NCBI RefSeq assembly: GCF_000341245.1
Contig: NZ_ANAD01000137.1
Location: forward strand, 21,759 to 58,111
DNA from: Nocardiopsis halophila DSM 44494
GTDB taxonomy: Bacteria; Actinomycetota; Actinomycetes; Streptosporangiales; Streptosporangiaceae
Reading direction: 5' to 3'
Length of the DNA: 36,353 nucleotides
Below, piece by piece: positions 7,711 to 16,029 of the stretch (position 1 is the first letter of the stretch; the number at the start of each line of letters is the position of its first letter). The position numbers and the translations under genes are program-made. The notes beneath the pieces are model-generated. The model did not search any database. It was not told the DNA's origin and was given only the letters and a program-made list of their open reading frames with translations.

Positions 7711-8688
7711 ATGGCTCTCACCGACGAGGGGCCCACCCGGGCCCCGACGGGCTCCCCGGGGGCGGGGCCCGCCATCGAGGTACGCGGGCTGCGCATGCGC
7801 TACGGCACCAACGACGTGCTCAAAGGGGTGGACCTGCGCGCGGACCCGGGCGAGGTCATCGTGCTCCTCGGTCCAAATGGCGCAGGGAAGACCACCACCG
7901 TCGAGATCCTGGAGGGCTTCCGCATGCCCTCCGCGGGCGAGGTGTCGGTGCTCGGCACCGACCCCGCGACCGGGAACGAGGCGTGGCGGGCCCGGCTCGG
8001 GGTGGTCCTGCAGTCCTGGCGCGACCACGGCAACTGGCGGGTGCGCGAGCTGCTGGCGCACTTCGCCGCGCACTACACCCCCTATTCCACCGCCGCGCGG
8101 CCGCGCCCGCGGGACGTGGACGGACTGCTGGCGGAGGTCGGGCTGGCCGGCCACGCCGGCGCCAGGATCGCCTCGCTCTCCGGCGGGCAGCGGCGGCGCC
8201 TGGACGTGGCCATCGGCATCGTCGGCCGCCCCGAGGTGCTCTTCCTGGACGAGCCCACCGCCGGGTTCGACCCGCAGGCCCGGCGCGACTTCCACGACCT
8301 GCTGCACAGCATGTCCGACGAGGAGGGCACCACCATCCTGCTGACCACCCACGACCTGGACGAGGCCGAGAAGCTGGGCGACCGCATCCTCATCCTCGCC
8401 GGCGGGCGGATCGTCGCCGAGGGCAGCGCCGAGCGGCTGGCCCGGCAGGTCGGCGGCGGGAGCGAGGTGCGCTGGACGCGGGCCGGGCAGCGGTTCGTGC
8501 ACACGGCCCAGGACGGGACCGCGTTCGTCCGCGAGCTGCTGGCGCAGCACGGCGACGAGGTCGCCGACCTGGAGGTGAAGCGGGCCAGCCTGGAGGACGC
8601 CTACATGGAGCTGGTGGCCCGGCACGAGTCGGGGCGGGCGGACGAGGCCGCCGCGGTGCTGGACGGGACGGAGGGGATCGGACGGTGA
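7711..8688 (+). CDS. ABC-2 type transporter ATP-binding protein
   Basis: 325 residues. Cytoplasmic ATPase that powers the permease encoded next. Walker A GPNGAGKT (54-61), Q-loop near residue 101, signature LSGGQ (156-160), Walker B VLFLDEP (176-182) and the H-loop in LLTTHDLDEAE are intact. The C-terminal extension after residue 240 is typical of DrrA/CcmA-like drug or lipid exporters. ATG 7711 follows GGAAGGA. Its TGA overlaps the permease start (GTGA), so translation is coupled. Substrate unknown; a drug or small-peptide exporter is likely from family resemblance. Confidence 0.92.
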   Translation: MALTDEGPTRAPTGSPGAGPAIEVRGLRMRYGTNDVLKGVDLRADPGEVIVLLGPNGAGKTTTVEILEGFRMPSAGEVSVLGTDPATGNEAWRARLGVVLQSWRDHGNWRVRELLAHFAAHYTPYSTAARPRPRDVDGLLAEVGLAGHAGARIASLSGGQRRRLDVAIGIVGRPEVLFLDEPTAGFDPQARRDFHDLLHSMSDEEGTTILLTTHDLDEAEKLGDRILILAGGRIVAEGSAERLARQVGGGSEVRWTRAGQRFVHTAQDGTAFVRELLAQHGDEVADLEVKRASLEDAYMELVARHESGRADEAAAVLDGTEGIGR

Positions 8689-9545
8689 AGGCGATGAACC
8701 TGAACGGGCACATCCTGCGGCGCGGCCTGGCCGAGGGGAGGCTGGCCCTCCTGGCCTCCCTGCGCAGCAGGCAGGAGATGTTCGGCACCGCGGTGTTCGT
8801 CGCGGCGTTCATCATCGGGCTGTCGTTCGTGCGCGACCAGACCGTCGACGGGACCGGTGTCGCCGCCGCGACGGCCTCGCTTCCGGGCGTGCTGGGCATG
8901 GCCGTCGTCTTCGTCGGGGTGCTGTCGACGGCGATGGTGCTCGCGACCGAGCGGGAGGACGGCACCCTGCTGCGGGCCAAGGCGCTTCCCGACGGCATGG
9001 CCGTCTACCTGGTCGGCAAGGTCGTCTTCGCGGCGGCCCTGGTCCTGACCACCGTGGCCCTGCTGGTGCTGCCCGGGCTGTTCCTGTTCGACGGGCTCGC
9101 CGCCGGGCTGGCGACCGGGTGGCCGCTGCTGCTCGGGGTGCTCCTGCTCGGCATGGTCGCCTCGATCCCGGCCGGGACGGTCCTGGGGTCGATGTTCGAC
9201 AACCCCCGCCTGGTCAACGGCATCGGGATGATCCCGGTCATGGGGCTCACGATGATCTCCGGCGTCTTCTACCCGATCACGGCCCTGCCCGGGTGGGTCC
9301 AGGCGATCGCGCAGGCGTTCCCGATCTACTGGATCGGACTGGGGCTGCGCTCGGCGGTGCTGCCCGACAGTATGCTCAGCGCGGAGATCGGCGAGTCCTG
9401 GCGGCACCTGGAGATGGTGGGGGTGCTGGGCGCGTGGTCGGTGGCCGGGCTGGCCCTGGCGCCGTGGCTGCTGCGCCGGATGGCGCGCCGGGTGTCCGGA
9501 TCGAACGTGGAGAAGGCGCGGCAGAAGGCGATGCAGCGTGTCTAG
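8685..9545 (+). CDS. ABC-2 type transporter permease
   Basis: 286 residues, six predicted membrane helices in the ABC-2 fold (DrrB/NodJ-like). The motif EREDGTLLRAKALP after helix 2 and the GVFYPITALPGWVQAIAQAFPIYW segment before helix 6 are characteristic. The start is GTG 8685, four bases inside the ATPase gene, behind GGAGGGGA; ATG 8694 is an alternative. The 3' end overlaps the start of the XRE gene by 8 bases. It forms the membrane channel of the exporter with the ATPase at 7711. Confidence 0.9.
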   Translation: MKAMNLNGHILRRGLAEGRLALLASLRSRQEMFGTAVFVAAFIIGLSFVRDQTVDGTGVAAATASLPGVLGMAVVFVGVLSTAMVLATEREDGTLLRAKALPDGMAVYLVGKVVFAAALVLTTVALLVLPGLFLFDGLAAGLATGWPLLLGVLLLGMVASIPAGTVLGSMFDNPRLVNGIGMIPVMGLTMISGVFYPITALPGWVQAIAQAFPIYWIGLGLRSAVLPDSMLSAEIGESWRHLEMVGVLGAWSVAGLALAPWLLRRMARRVSGSNVEKARQKAMQRV

Positions 9546-9813
9546 TGGTGCGGTGTCCAACCGGTCGAAGGCCGGGGCGAACGCGGAGCGGATCTACAAC
9601 CGCATCGCGGTGCTGCGCGCGGAGCGCGGCATCTCCCGCCGCGCCTTGGCCGAGGCCCTGGGGGTGCACTACCAGACCATCGGCTACCTGGAGCGCGGCG
9701 AGTACAGCCCCAGCCTGTACCTGGCACTGAGGATCGCCCAGTTCTTCGAGGTGCCGGTGGAGGTGGTCTTCTCCACCGAGCCCTTCCCCAGGATCGGCAG
9801 CGCGGAGGCCTGA
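9538..9813 (+). CDS. Small XRE/Cro-CI family regulator
   Basis: 91 residues, nearly all a single helix-turn-helix domain: RIAVLRAERGISRRALAEAL (23-42), then GVHYQTIGYLERGEYSPS and LRIAQFFEVPVEVVF. This short YozG-like type often accompanies ABC-2 or membrane-protein operons. The first codon GTG overlaps the end of the permease gene; GTG 9553 is an alternative start. Likely regulator of its own operon through one of the palindromes at 7623-7675 (inference). Confidence 0.88.
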   Translation: MSSGAVSNRSKAGANAERIYNRIAVLRAERGISRRALAEALGVHYQTIGYLERGEYSPSLYLALRIAQFFEVPVEVVFSTEPFPRIGSAEA

Positions 9814-9831
9814 GGGGGCGCGGGGCGCGGG

Positions 9832-10302
9832 CTATGCGCGCCCGCGCCGCGCCAGGAGGCCCGTGACGCAGGCGGCCGCCAGGAAGACCGCACCGACCAC
9901 CGGGAACACGACGGTCGCGGCGCCGAAGCCGATGTTGGCGCCGATGACCGGTGCGGTGGCGATCGCCCACCACACGCCCGCCATCACCGGCAGGGGCACC
10001 AGAAGGAGGACGGTGGCCAGGTGCAGGCCCCCGATGCGCCCGGTCGCGGCGCGCCGGACGAGCAGGGCGAGGCCGGCGAGCGCGACCGCGGTCCCGGCGA
10101 TGCCGATCGCGATGACCGCTCCCTCGGGCACCGCCGGGGGAGCGACCGCGTAATCGGCCTCGGACAGGGGGAACCCGTGGCGCGCGGCCACCTCGGCGGG
10201 CGGGGTCCGGGACATCCACCAGGCTGCGGGGGCCGCGCCGAGGAGGAGCGCTCCGCCCTGGAGAACCGTGGAAGAGGTCTCGCTCTTCACCATCGTGTCC
10301 AT
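9832..10302 (-). CDS. Membrane protein of unknown function
   Basis: 156 residues with four predicted membrane helices (about 10-26, 63-82, 96-116 and 125-150) and a short extracytoplasmic loop after the first helix. No family recognised. The ATG at 10302 follows GGGGAGGATGGCGG, a strong ribosome-binding site. Convergent with the XRE gene, 18 bases apart, and divergent from the lipoprotein gene with a palindrome between them. Confidence 0.75.
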   Translation of the reverse strand: MDTMVKSETSSTVLQGGALLLGAAPAAWWMSRTPPAEVAARHGFPLSEADYAVAPPAVPEGAVIAIGIAGTAVALAGLALLVRRAATGRIGGLHLATVLLLVPLPVMAGVWWAIATAPVIGANIGFGAATVVFPVVGAVFLAAACVTGLLARRGRA

Positions 10303-10335
10303 ACCGCCATCCTCCCCTGCGCAGGGCGTCCCGGC

Positions 10336-10353
10336 ATGAGTAGGCATACTCAT
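10336..10353. promoter_or_regulatory. Perfect palindrome ATGAGTA-N4-TACTCAT
   Basis: Seven-bp perfect arms, AT-rich, 34 bases before the minus-strand membrane-protein start and 53 before the plus-strand lipoprotein start. Position and symmetry suit an operator controlling both genes. The binding protein is not evident nearby. Confidence 0.6.
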
Positions 10354-10405
10354 CGGCAGAATACGACGGCCGGGTCCGCCCGTCCTCCACCCCCCGAGAG
10401 GCACC

Positions 10406-11137
10406 ATGCTCGCCCCTAAAGCCGCCGCGATCGTCTGTGTCGTGTTCGCATCAGCCGCCGGATGCGGCTCAGGCACGGACGACGACCGACAGGTCTCCCC
10501 CTCCCCGTCCCCTTCCGGCTCGCCCTCCCCTTCCGCGTCCTCCTCCCCTCCTGCCCCCGAAGGGAAGGAGGCGGCCTACCGCAACCTGGCGCTGACCGTC
10601 CCTGCAGATTGGGAGGTACGGGTTCAGGAGGACGACTTCAGCCGCCCGGGGGACACCGGGATCGGCCCTGAGGAGTGGACGATCCTCATCCCTGGGGAGT
10701 GCGAGGCCGACAGGGTCGGTTTCGGCAACTCCGACGAGGCCGCCTGTCCGCACGTGAAGGTCCTCGGCCCCAAGGCCATCGCGGGGGCGGGGCACGGGAT
10801 GGCGCTGAGCGCCGACGGGCCGGCGATCCCGTACGACCCGTCGACGAACCCGTCCCCCTGCCCCATCGGCGTGGAGACCCGGCGGACCGACATCGCCGCG
10901 GAGGCAGGGGAGCGCGCCGCGTTCACGACGAGGCCGGTGGGCGACAAGAGGGCCGCCTACGCCGAGGTGACGGCGATGTGCATCGACCCGGAGAACAGCA
11001 CGGCGGCCGACGGGGGCCCGATCCTGTTCGGGTACGACCAGCGCTACTGGTTCCTCCCGGAGTCGGAGATCCTGCTGGTGGACAACTACGGGATCGAGGC
11101 GATGGACGGGATCCTCGCCGGGGGCCGCCTGGAGTGA
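10406..11137 (+). CDS. Secreted lipoprotein of unknown function
   Basis: 243 residues. A short signal sequence ends in a lipobox (SAAGC, lipidated Cys20). A Ser/Pro-rich linker (about 31-50) follows, then a globular domain beginning AYRNLALTVPADWEV, a start often seen in actinomycete surface lipoproteins. Cysteines at four further positions could form disulfides outside the cell. The ATG at 10406 follows GAGAGGC. Function unknown. The next gene, also exported, begins 126 bases later. Confidence 0.82.
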   Translation: MLAPKAAAIVCVVFASAAGCGSGTDDDRQVSPSPSPSGSPSPSASSSPPAPEGKEAAYRNLALTVPADWEVRVQEDDFSRPGDTGIGPEEWTILIPGECEADRVGFGNSDEAACPHVKVLGPKAIAGAGHGMALSADGPAIPYDPSTNPSPCPIGVETRRTDIAAEAGERAAFTTRPVGDKRAAYAEVTAMCIDPENSTAADGGPILFGYDQRYWFLPESEILLVDNYGIEAMDGILAGGRLE

Positions 11138-11139
11138 GC

Positions 11140-11175
11140 GCACTGACCGCACAGGCCGCACTGACCGCACAGGCC
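11140..11175. repeat. Two tandem 18-bp repeats
   Basis: GCACTGACCGCACAGGCC is present twice without a gap, immediately after the lipoprotein stop. Probably a replication-slippage duplication; two copies are too few to suggest more. Confidence 0.7.
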
Positions 11176-11263
11176 CGACGGGGTCCGACGGCACGTGTGC
11201 ACCGGCGCCCACCGGTTAGGGGAGAGGACATCCCCTATCCCCCACACGAGGAGATCCGACCTC

Positions 11264-12811
11264 ATGAGAATCGGAGAACTGGGAGTCCTCGGTGTCGCCG
11301 TCGTGACGGGCGCGTTCGCCGTGCCCGCTCCCGCCGCCGCGGATGAGCCGTCCGCGTCGGAGCGGCCCGCGCAGTCCTGCTCGGGCGATCTGACCGCCGG
11401 CACCAGCGACTTCAACGGCGACGGACACGCGGACCTCGCCACCGGCGACCCGTTCGCGAGCGCGGACGGCCACCCGGACGCGGGGGCCGTCACGGTCCTG
11501 TACGGAGAGGCCGACGGAGGCGTCGGGGCGGGCGACCGCGACCGCATCACCCAGGAGACGCCCGGCGTCCCGGGCGGGGCCGAGGACGGCGACCGGTTCG
11601 GCTTCGCCACCGAGGCGGTCGATCTGAACAGCGACGGCTGCACGGACCTGGTCGTGGGGATCCCCGGCGAGGACCTGTCCGGTGTCGCGGACACCGGCGC
11701 CCTGGTGGTGCTGTACGGCTCGTCCGACGGGCTCGGGCAGGGGCATCCCACGCTGTGGATCGACCAGGACACCACGAGCATCCCCGGCGCGCACGAGACC
11801 GCCGACCAGTTCGGCTACGAGCTGGCGGCCGCCCCGGCGAAGGGGCCCGACGCCGCCACCATCGTGGCCGGCACCCCGTACGAGGACATCGGCTCCACCC
11901 GGAACGCCGGCTCCGCCACCGCCATCTGGATCACCAGCCCGGACAGGATCGGGGCGGCCCGGTGGTTCGACCAGGACACGGCGGGCGTGCCCGGCGGCCC
12001 CGAGGCCGACGACCTGTTCGGCTCGGACGTGGAGCTGGCCGAGGTCTCGGGCTCCACCGGGCGCTGGGACCTGGTCGTCGGCCTGCCCTATGAGGACCTG
12101 GGTTCGACCCAGGAGGCCGGCGCCGTCACTGTGGTCGAGGACATCGCCGAGGCGGTGTACGAATACCCGTCCACCTGGTGGGACCAGAGCTCGCCCGGGG
12201 TGGCCGGAAGCGTCGAGGCGGGCGACCTGTTCGGCACCGACCCGCGGTTCGTGGTGACGCCGGAAGGCGGCTACGTGGCCGTCGGGGTGCCGGGCGAGGA
12301 CCTGGCCGGCGTGCAGAACGGCGGCATGGCCCAGGTATTCCGCACCTCGGGCGAGGGGCTGGAACCGCAGCGCACCCTCCACCAGGGCAAGCCGGGGACC
12401 TCGGACGGCATCGAGACCGACGACTACTTCGGCAGCGTGCTGCACGGGGTGACCCGGCCCGTCGCGGGCGGGGACGCCCGGCTGGCCGTCGGTGTGCCCA
12501 CCGAGGACATCGCCGGCGCGCTCGATGCCGGGGCGGTCCAGTCGTTCTCGCTGGACGCGGTCGGCTACGAGGACCGCTGGTACCAGCAGGGCGCGGGCGG
12601 CGTCCCGGACGAGCCGGAGGACCGCGACCGGTTCGGCGCCTCCGTGGGCAGCGCGGGCGCCGGTGACGAGCAGGTCCTGCTGGCCGGAGCACCCCAGGAG
12701 GACGGCCACGGCGCGGTGCACGCCCTGCCCTTCGGCGACGGCGGCGGCACCAAGTGGGAACCGGCCACACCTCAGGCCAACCGCTTCGGCTTCACGGTGA
12801 GCGGCCACTAG
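11264..12811 (+). CDS. Secreted FG-GAP repeat beta-propeller protein
   Basis: 515 residues. A signal peptide ends near AAADE (about 27). Seven repeats follow, each with a core like (L/V)VVGxPxED(L/I)xG...GAVxVLYG: DFNGDGHADLATG (50-62), DLNSDGCTDLVVG, TIVAGTPYED, DLVVGLPYED, VAVGVPGED, LAVGVPTED and VLLAGAPQED. The first two carry calcium-loop DxNxDGxxD motifs, as in integrin-like FG-GAP propellers; seven repeats would close one propeller. Likely an extracellular or wall-associated binding protein; no catalytic site is seen. AGGAG lies about ten bases before the ATG. A strong terminator follows. Confidence 0.88.
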   Translation: MRIGELGVLGVAVVTGAFAVPAPAAADEPSASERPAQSCSGDLTAGTSDFNGDGHADLATGDPFASADGHPDAGAVTVLYGEADGGVGAGDRDRITQETPGVPGGAEDGDRFGFATEAVDLNSDGCTDLVVGIPGEDLSGVADTGALVVLYGSSDGLGQGHPTLWIDQDTTSIPGAHETADQFGYELAAAPAKGPDAATIVAGTPYEDIGSTRNAGSATAIWITSPDRIGAARWFDQDTAGVPGGPEADDLFGSDVELAEVSGSTGRWDLVVGLPYEDLGSTQEAGAVTVVEDIAEAVYEYPSTWWDQSSPGVAGSVEAGDLFGTDPRFVVTPEGGYVAVGVPGEDLAGVQNGGMAQVFRTSGEGLEPQRTLHQGKPGTSDGIETDDYFGSVLHGVTRPVAGGDARLAVGVPTEDIAGALDAGAVQSFSLDAVGYEDRWYQQGAGGVPDEPEDRDRFGASVGSAGAGDEQVLLAGAPQEDGHGAVHALPFGDGGGTKWEPATPQANRFGFTVSGH

Positions 12812-12818
12812 CCGACCC

Positions 12819-12857
12819 CCGGGGGCCGCCCGGCCCGACAGCCCGGGCGGCCCCCGG
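12819..12857 (+). terminator. Strong hairpin terminator
   Basis: Perfect 15-bp arms (12819-12833 and 12843-12857) around a 9-base loop, eight bases after the stop of the FG-GAP gene. No U-tract, as usual in actinomycetes. Confidence 0.8.
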
Positions 12858-12935
12858 TCCTCCGGACCGATCGGAGGCCGCGGTGCGCCGGGAGGCGGGG
12901 CGTCTCCCAGCACCTCACCACATGACGGCGGCCGG

Positions 12936-13520
12936 TCAGAGCTCGGGCTTGGCCTGCCTCGCCTGGTGCATCCACCGCAGCGACGACGCCTCAAGGGCCG
13001 CCTCTGCGAGCCGCTTCGCCGTGGCGGTCTTCAGCGACGCCGTGGAGGTCTCGATCCACGCCTGAGTGTCGGTGCCCTGTTCCTGGTACTCCACGGCCTG
13101 GATGAGGCACTCCAGCTTGTCGGCGTCCTTGGCACAGACCGCTTCGGCCGACTCCTTCGCCTCGTATTCTCCGACGGCGGCGCCGATCACCTCTGCCAGC
13201 GCCGACGGCAGCCCCGCAGTCTGGTCCGCGGTCACCTCTTCGTTCGGAGCCGCCTTCAGGTAACGCTTGCCGATGTGCGGGATGTCGGAGACACGGGACT
13301 CCTGGGTGTCGTGGAACAGCGAGAGGAAGGCCGAGCGCTGCGGGTCGGCCCCTTCCATGGAGGCGATCACCGCCGCGGTGATGGCCGTGCGGTGGGAGTG
13401 GTCGGCGATCGACTCGGGGGAGGCGACACCGGCGATCACCCAGCCGGTCCGCTTGTACCTCTTCAGCAGGCCCATCTCGAAGAGGAAATCGACCGTCCGC
13501 GCGTCCTGCTCGTCAGTCAT
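12936..13520 (-). CDS. HD-domain phosphohydrolase (YfbR/HDDC2-like)
   Basis: 194 residues. The metal-binding HD motif is intact: His41 (IADHSHR), His70-Asp71 (LFHDTQES) and an aspartate in KDADKLE (132-134). The layout and the GVASPESIADHS start match the YfbR/HDDC2 group, 5'-deoxyribonucleotidases that clip phosphate from dNMPs. Substrate here is inferred. The gene starts 10 bases after the stop of the broken XRE gene, in one operon. AAGGGCC lies just before the ATG. Base composition is a little less GC-rich than the flanks. Confidence 0.85.
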   Translation of the reverse strand: MTDEQDARTVDFLFEMGLLKRYKRTGWVIAGVASPESIADHSHRTAITAAVIASMEGADPQRSAFLSLFHDTQESRVSDIPHIGKRYLKAAPNEEVTADQTAGLPSALAEVIGAAVGEYEAKESAEAVCAKDADKLECLIQAVEYQEQGTDTQAWIETSTASLKTATAKRLAEAALEASSLRWMHQARQAKPEL

Positions 13521-13530
13521 GAGGCCCTTC

Positions 13531-14668
13531 CTACCGGCGGTGGATCATCCGTAGAGCGTAGAGGACCTCGTTCAGTTCCTTGACTGCCTGCGGAGATACA
13601 GCGCGCTCCTCAAGTAGGCAGACAGCCCCGGCGAATGCCGATTCGGCATCTCGAAGGGTCACTACATCGGGTTTTCGGGTGATCAGCGACCACAGCGTGT
13701 GGACGACGACGTCGACATACGGGTTGTTCGCGTCGAGCTTTGCGATGAGGTGAGAGAGCATCCGGTCGCCGTGCCAGGTGCCAAGGTCTCGTTCGACCAT
13801 GAAGGAGTCCGTCATCTGCGGCTCGCTGATCTCCCCGAGCCAGTACGCCCAGTAGTTCAGGTTGGCTGTTTCGCACTCGTCAGTCTCGATGTGTAGGCCG
13901 ATGAAATCAGGCAACGCGTCACCATCGCCCTTCCGAGCAAGGGTGTGCGCCCCAGAGCGGACGACGGCCCATGAAAGTGTCCAGTGTCCGGAGCGGAGCC
14001 GGCGTGCTTCGTCTCGCTGCATGAGCGCGAGCCACTCGACTGTTTCGGCGCTGCCGTCGAACCCGGCAACGTAATGAGCTTGGCGCCGCAGAAGCGCCCC
14101 GGTTTCGGTGTCCGGCGCGACCCGCTCGGCAACGTCACGAAGATGTCCAAGGATGTGGCCCCGCTCGTCGGACCCCAGTTGCGGACCTGGTGGCGTCGGA
14201 CCGCGACGATGTTCCGCTGCGAACGGCACGAGCACACTCGGGCATGTCCCGGTGAAAACCCAACCCACCAGGTCAGTGAATGCCCGATCGATCACCCAAG
14301 TGGCAAGTGGGTGATCTTCGTGGTCGACAGGTCCCTCGCAGGCGAGCACGTAGCCGATGAAGCGGTCGGCCTCCAGGGCGGTATCGAGCTGACCGATTAA
14401 GCGAGGCGGAGCCGCAAGCCTCAACAAGGAGTGGCGCAATCGCAGATAAGTGCCCGCAGTGACTGCCATCAGGGGGCGCCGACCGCTCTCCCAACCCTGC
14501 ACGGTAGTGACGTCCACCCCCACGTTCAGCGAACTGCTCTTGGGTCAAGGACACGGCTCTTCGCGCGACTTTGAGGACGTGGCCGGAGACACGCCCTTCA
14601 CGGTCGCCTTCGCTGCCTCTGCGCCCACTCTGACTACGGGTCAGAGGTCCGTGCACGGGCTTCGCCAT
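13531..14668 (-). pseudogene. XRE-family regulator broken by a one-base frameshift
   Basis: Actinomycete XRE regulator with a long C-terminal domain. The N-terminal half of the HTH (HVLKVARRAVSLTQEQFAE) is in one frame from ATG 14668, which has GGAGCGCGGAG upstream. The rest (GVDVTTVQGWESGRRPL onward, to 13531) is in another. Removing one base from the five-G run at 14517-14521 joins them into LTQEQFAERGVDVTTVQGWE, a normal HTH, and gives about 378 residues. It is therefore a recent mutation or a homopolymer sequencing error. If the shift is real, translation could only begin inside the HTH (near 14523). GC content is visibly lower than in neighbouring operons, suggesting acquired DNA. Confidence 0.75.
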
Positions 14669-14826
14669 CTCCGCGCTCCAGGGGTGTGGAGGACACAGGC
14701 ACTCATACCAGCAGTCAGTTCAGCTCACAGGTACCAGTCCGTAGCGTCATTCCCACGATAGAGCAGACCCCCGCGACGCTGGCAGGCGTCCGGGGGCGTG
14801 GCCACCAGCTGACAGGAGCTGACGAC

Positions 14827-15093
14827 ATGGCAGACCTTAACCGCACCCATGGGCAGATCGCGACGCGATGGGGACGCTCTCCCGAGCACGCCGACGCCCA
14901 CGCCGCCGCTGCGCGGCTGCAGGCCCGGTACCCGCAGATGGTGATCTGGTTCGGGGAGACCTCCGGCCACTTCTACGCGATGGACGCCTCCGGCCTGCAC
15001 GAGCGCCCCACGCTCGACGCGATCACGATGCTCGTCTGGCAGCGCACCAACCGCCCCCGCCCGCGCGGCGCCGTGGCGGTGGCCGCGCGATGA
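14827..15093 (+). CDS. Small conserved-looking protein of unknown function
   Basis: 88 residues. N-terminal helix-rich part (RTHGQIATRWGRSPEHADAH, ARLQARYPQ) followed by a strand-rich VIWFGETSGHFYAMD segment. Proteins of this look occur in actinomycetes beside XRE regulators and on integrative elements (recollection, not checked); no function is known to me. AGGAG eight bases before ATG 14827. Divergent from the broken XRE regulator and coupled to the next gene through ATGA, so the two probably act together. Confidence 0.75.
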   Translation: MADLNRTHGQIATRWGRSPEHADAHAAAARLQARYPQMVIWFGETSGHFYAMDASGLHERPTLDAITMLVWQRTNRPRPRGAVAVAAR

Positions 15094-15653
15094 GCCCCGC
15101 CGAGCCGATCCGCTTCGACGACCTGGCCGACCTCTACGACTGGGCGACCGCCGTGGAGGGCCGCGTCGAGCTGTCCGAGCGGACACCGACCGCCGACGTC
15201 TCCACCGTCCGCTCCGACCACGCGACCGCCGAATGCCGCGTTCCGCTCACCCCCGAGGACGCGGCGCTGCGGCGCCTGAACGCCGAGCACGCCGGACTCT
15301 GGCGCATCTGGCGCTCCTCCGACGAGCACGGGCGGCCCGCCGCCTGGGTGGCCACCAACATCGGCGTCCCGAGGGCCGCGCCGACCCTGCACGAAACCTG
15401 CCTTGAGCGGCTCGAAGCCCAGCTGAAGTCCCCACCGCCCGGCCCGCCCACCGCAATCAGCGGTCTGGGGGGCGGGTGGGCCCGCCAAGCAAGGGGGACC
15501 ACTGCGGCGGGCGGTGGGGTTGCTCACCTGACTCCGCGTCCTCCTACCGAGGTCGCCGCCGGCTCCGTGGGGTGGCCGTCGCCCTGCGCGTGGTCCGCGG
15601 GGGAGCGGGCGGTGATCGATAGTGGTGGTTTCACCACTTCAGGCCGCCGATAG
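15090..15653 (+). CDS. Unknown protein translationally coupled to the upstream small gene
   Basis: 187 residues. The first 110 or so look like a genuine protein (FDDLADLYDWATAVEGRVEL, LTPEDAALRRLNAEHAGLW, WRSSDEHGRPAAWVATNIG, LHETCLERLEAQLK). The last 70 are low-complexity and may be read-through of a once shorter gene. Start ATG 15090 overlaps the upstream stop (ATGA). No family recognised and no catalytic motif visible. The stop lies between the two palindromes at 15621-15673. Confidence 0.6.
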   Translation: MSPAEPIRFDDLADLYDWATAVEGRVELSERTPTADVSTVRSDHATAECRVPLTPEDAALRRLNAEHAGLWRIWRSSDEHGRPAAWVATNIGVPRAAPTLHETCLERLEAQLKSPPPGPPTAISGLGGGWARQARGTTAAGGGVAHLTPRPPTEVAAGSVGWPSPCAWSAGERAVIDSGGFTTSGRR

Positions 15654-15673
15654 TGGTGATGTCACCACTGTCG
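15621..15673. promoter_or_regulatory. Twin palindromes AGTGGTG-N4-CACCACT
   Basis: Two copies with perfect 7-bp arms: 15621-15638 and 15652-15669, 31 bp apart (three helical turns). Both are preceded by CGAT, and the second extends to 11-bp arms with one mismatch (15648-15673). The half-site resembles the AGTGGT half of HutC/DasR-type GntR operators, but with a longer centre. No GntR gene is nearby. The first copy lies within the 3' end of the preceding reading frame. Confidence 0.65.
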
Positions 15674-15784
15674 ATGCGCTCTGGTGGGCCGACGGCCCTG
15701 CGGCGGCTCTTGCCGCCGGGCCGGGCGGGGTGACCGGGGGTGAGGGCGGGCGTGGCCGTCGGGCCGCTCTCAGGCAAGAAAATG

Positions 15785-15832
15785 CGAGGGCCGCCTCCGT
15801 GTCCCCCCTCAAAATCACGGAGGCAGCCCTCG
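15785..15832 (+). terminator. Long hairpin, 17-bp arms with one mismatch
   Basis: Arms 15785-15801 and 15816-15832 enclose a 14-base loop (TCCCCCCTCAAAAT). Probably terminates transcription from the small-gene pair. Such long stems are unusual for a simple terminator, and it could also be a structured RNA. Confidence 0.55.
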
Positions 15833-15841
15833 CCTGGGAAC

Positions 15842-15874
15842 GGCCGGCGACTCCTCCCCCCTGGAGTCGCGGCC
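15842..15874 (+). terminator. Hairpin followed by TTTAAA
   Basis: GCGACTCC (15847-15854) pairs with GGAGTCGC (15863-15870), and GGCC on both sides extends the stem past a one-base bulge. TTT follows directly. The best conventional terminator of the three in this gap, 9 bases after the previous hairpin. Confidence 0.6.
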
Positions 15875-16029
15875 TTTAAAGCTCGCGAAGCGCGTTTTCG
15901 GTGATTTCCCTCCCGCGCTGGTACATAGATTACCCACGTCACCGGCCTTCAACAACCCTCCGTCACAGAAAATTACTTAAAGTAATCGCCATCGATGCCT
16001 CTACTCAGGACCAAGCGGACAGGGGTCGT

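Noticed and set aside
5149-8625. Minus-strand reading frame spanning the ClpC2-like, MFS and ABC region
   Set aside because: Antisense or out-of-frame shadow caused by high GC at third positions; no motif matches.
15631-15942. Minus-strand frame of about 103 codons over the hairpins
   Set aside because: It reads through two hairpin stems, lacks a ribosome-binding site and has no protein-like character.
15880-16020. tRNA gene or attachment site in the AT-rich gap
   Set aside because: No T-loop, anticodon stem or tRNA 3' end could be recognised.
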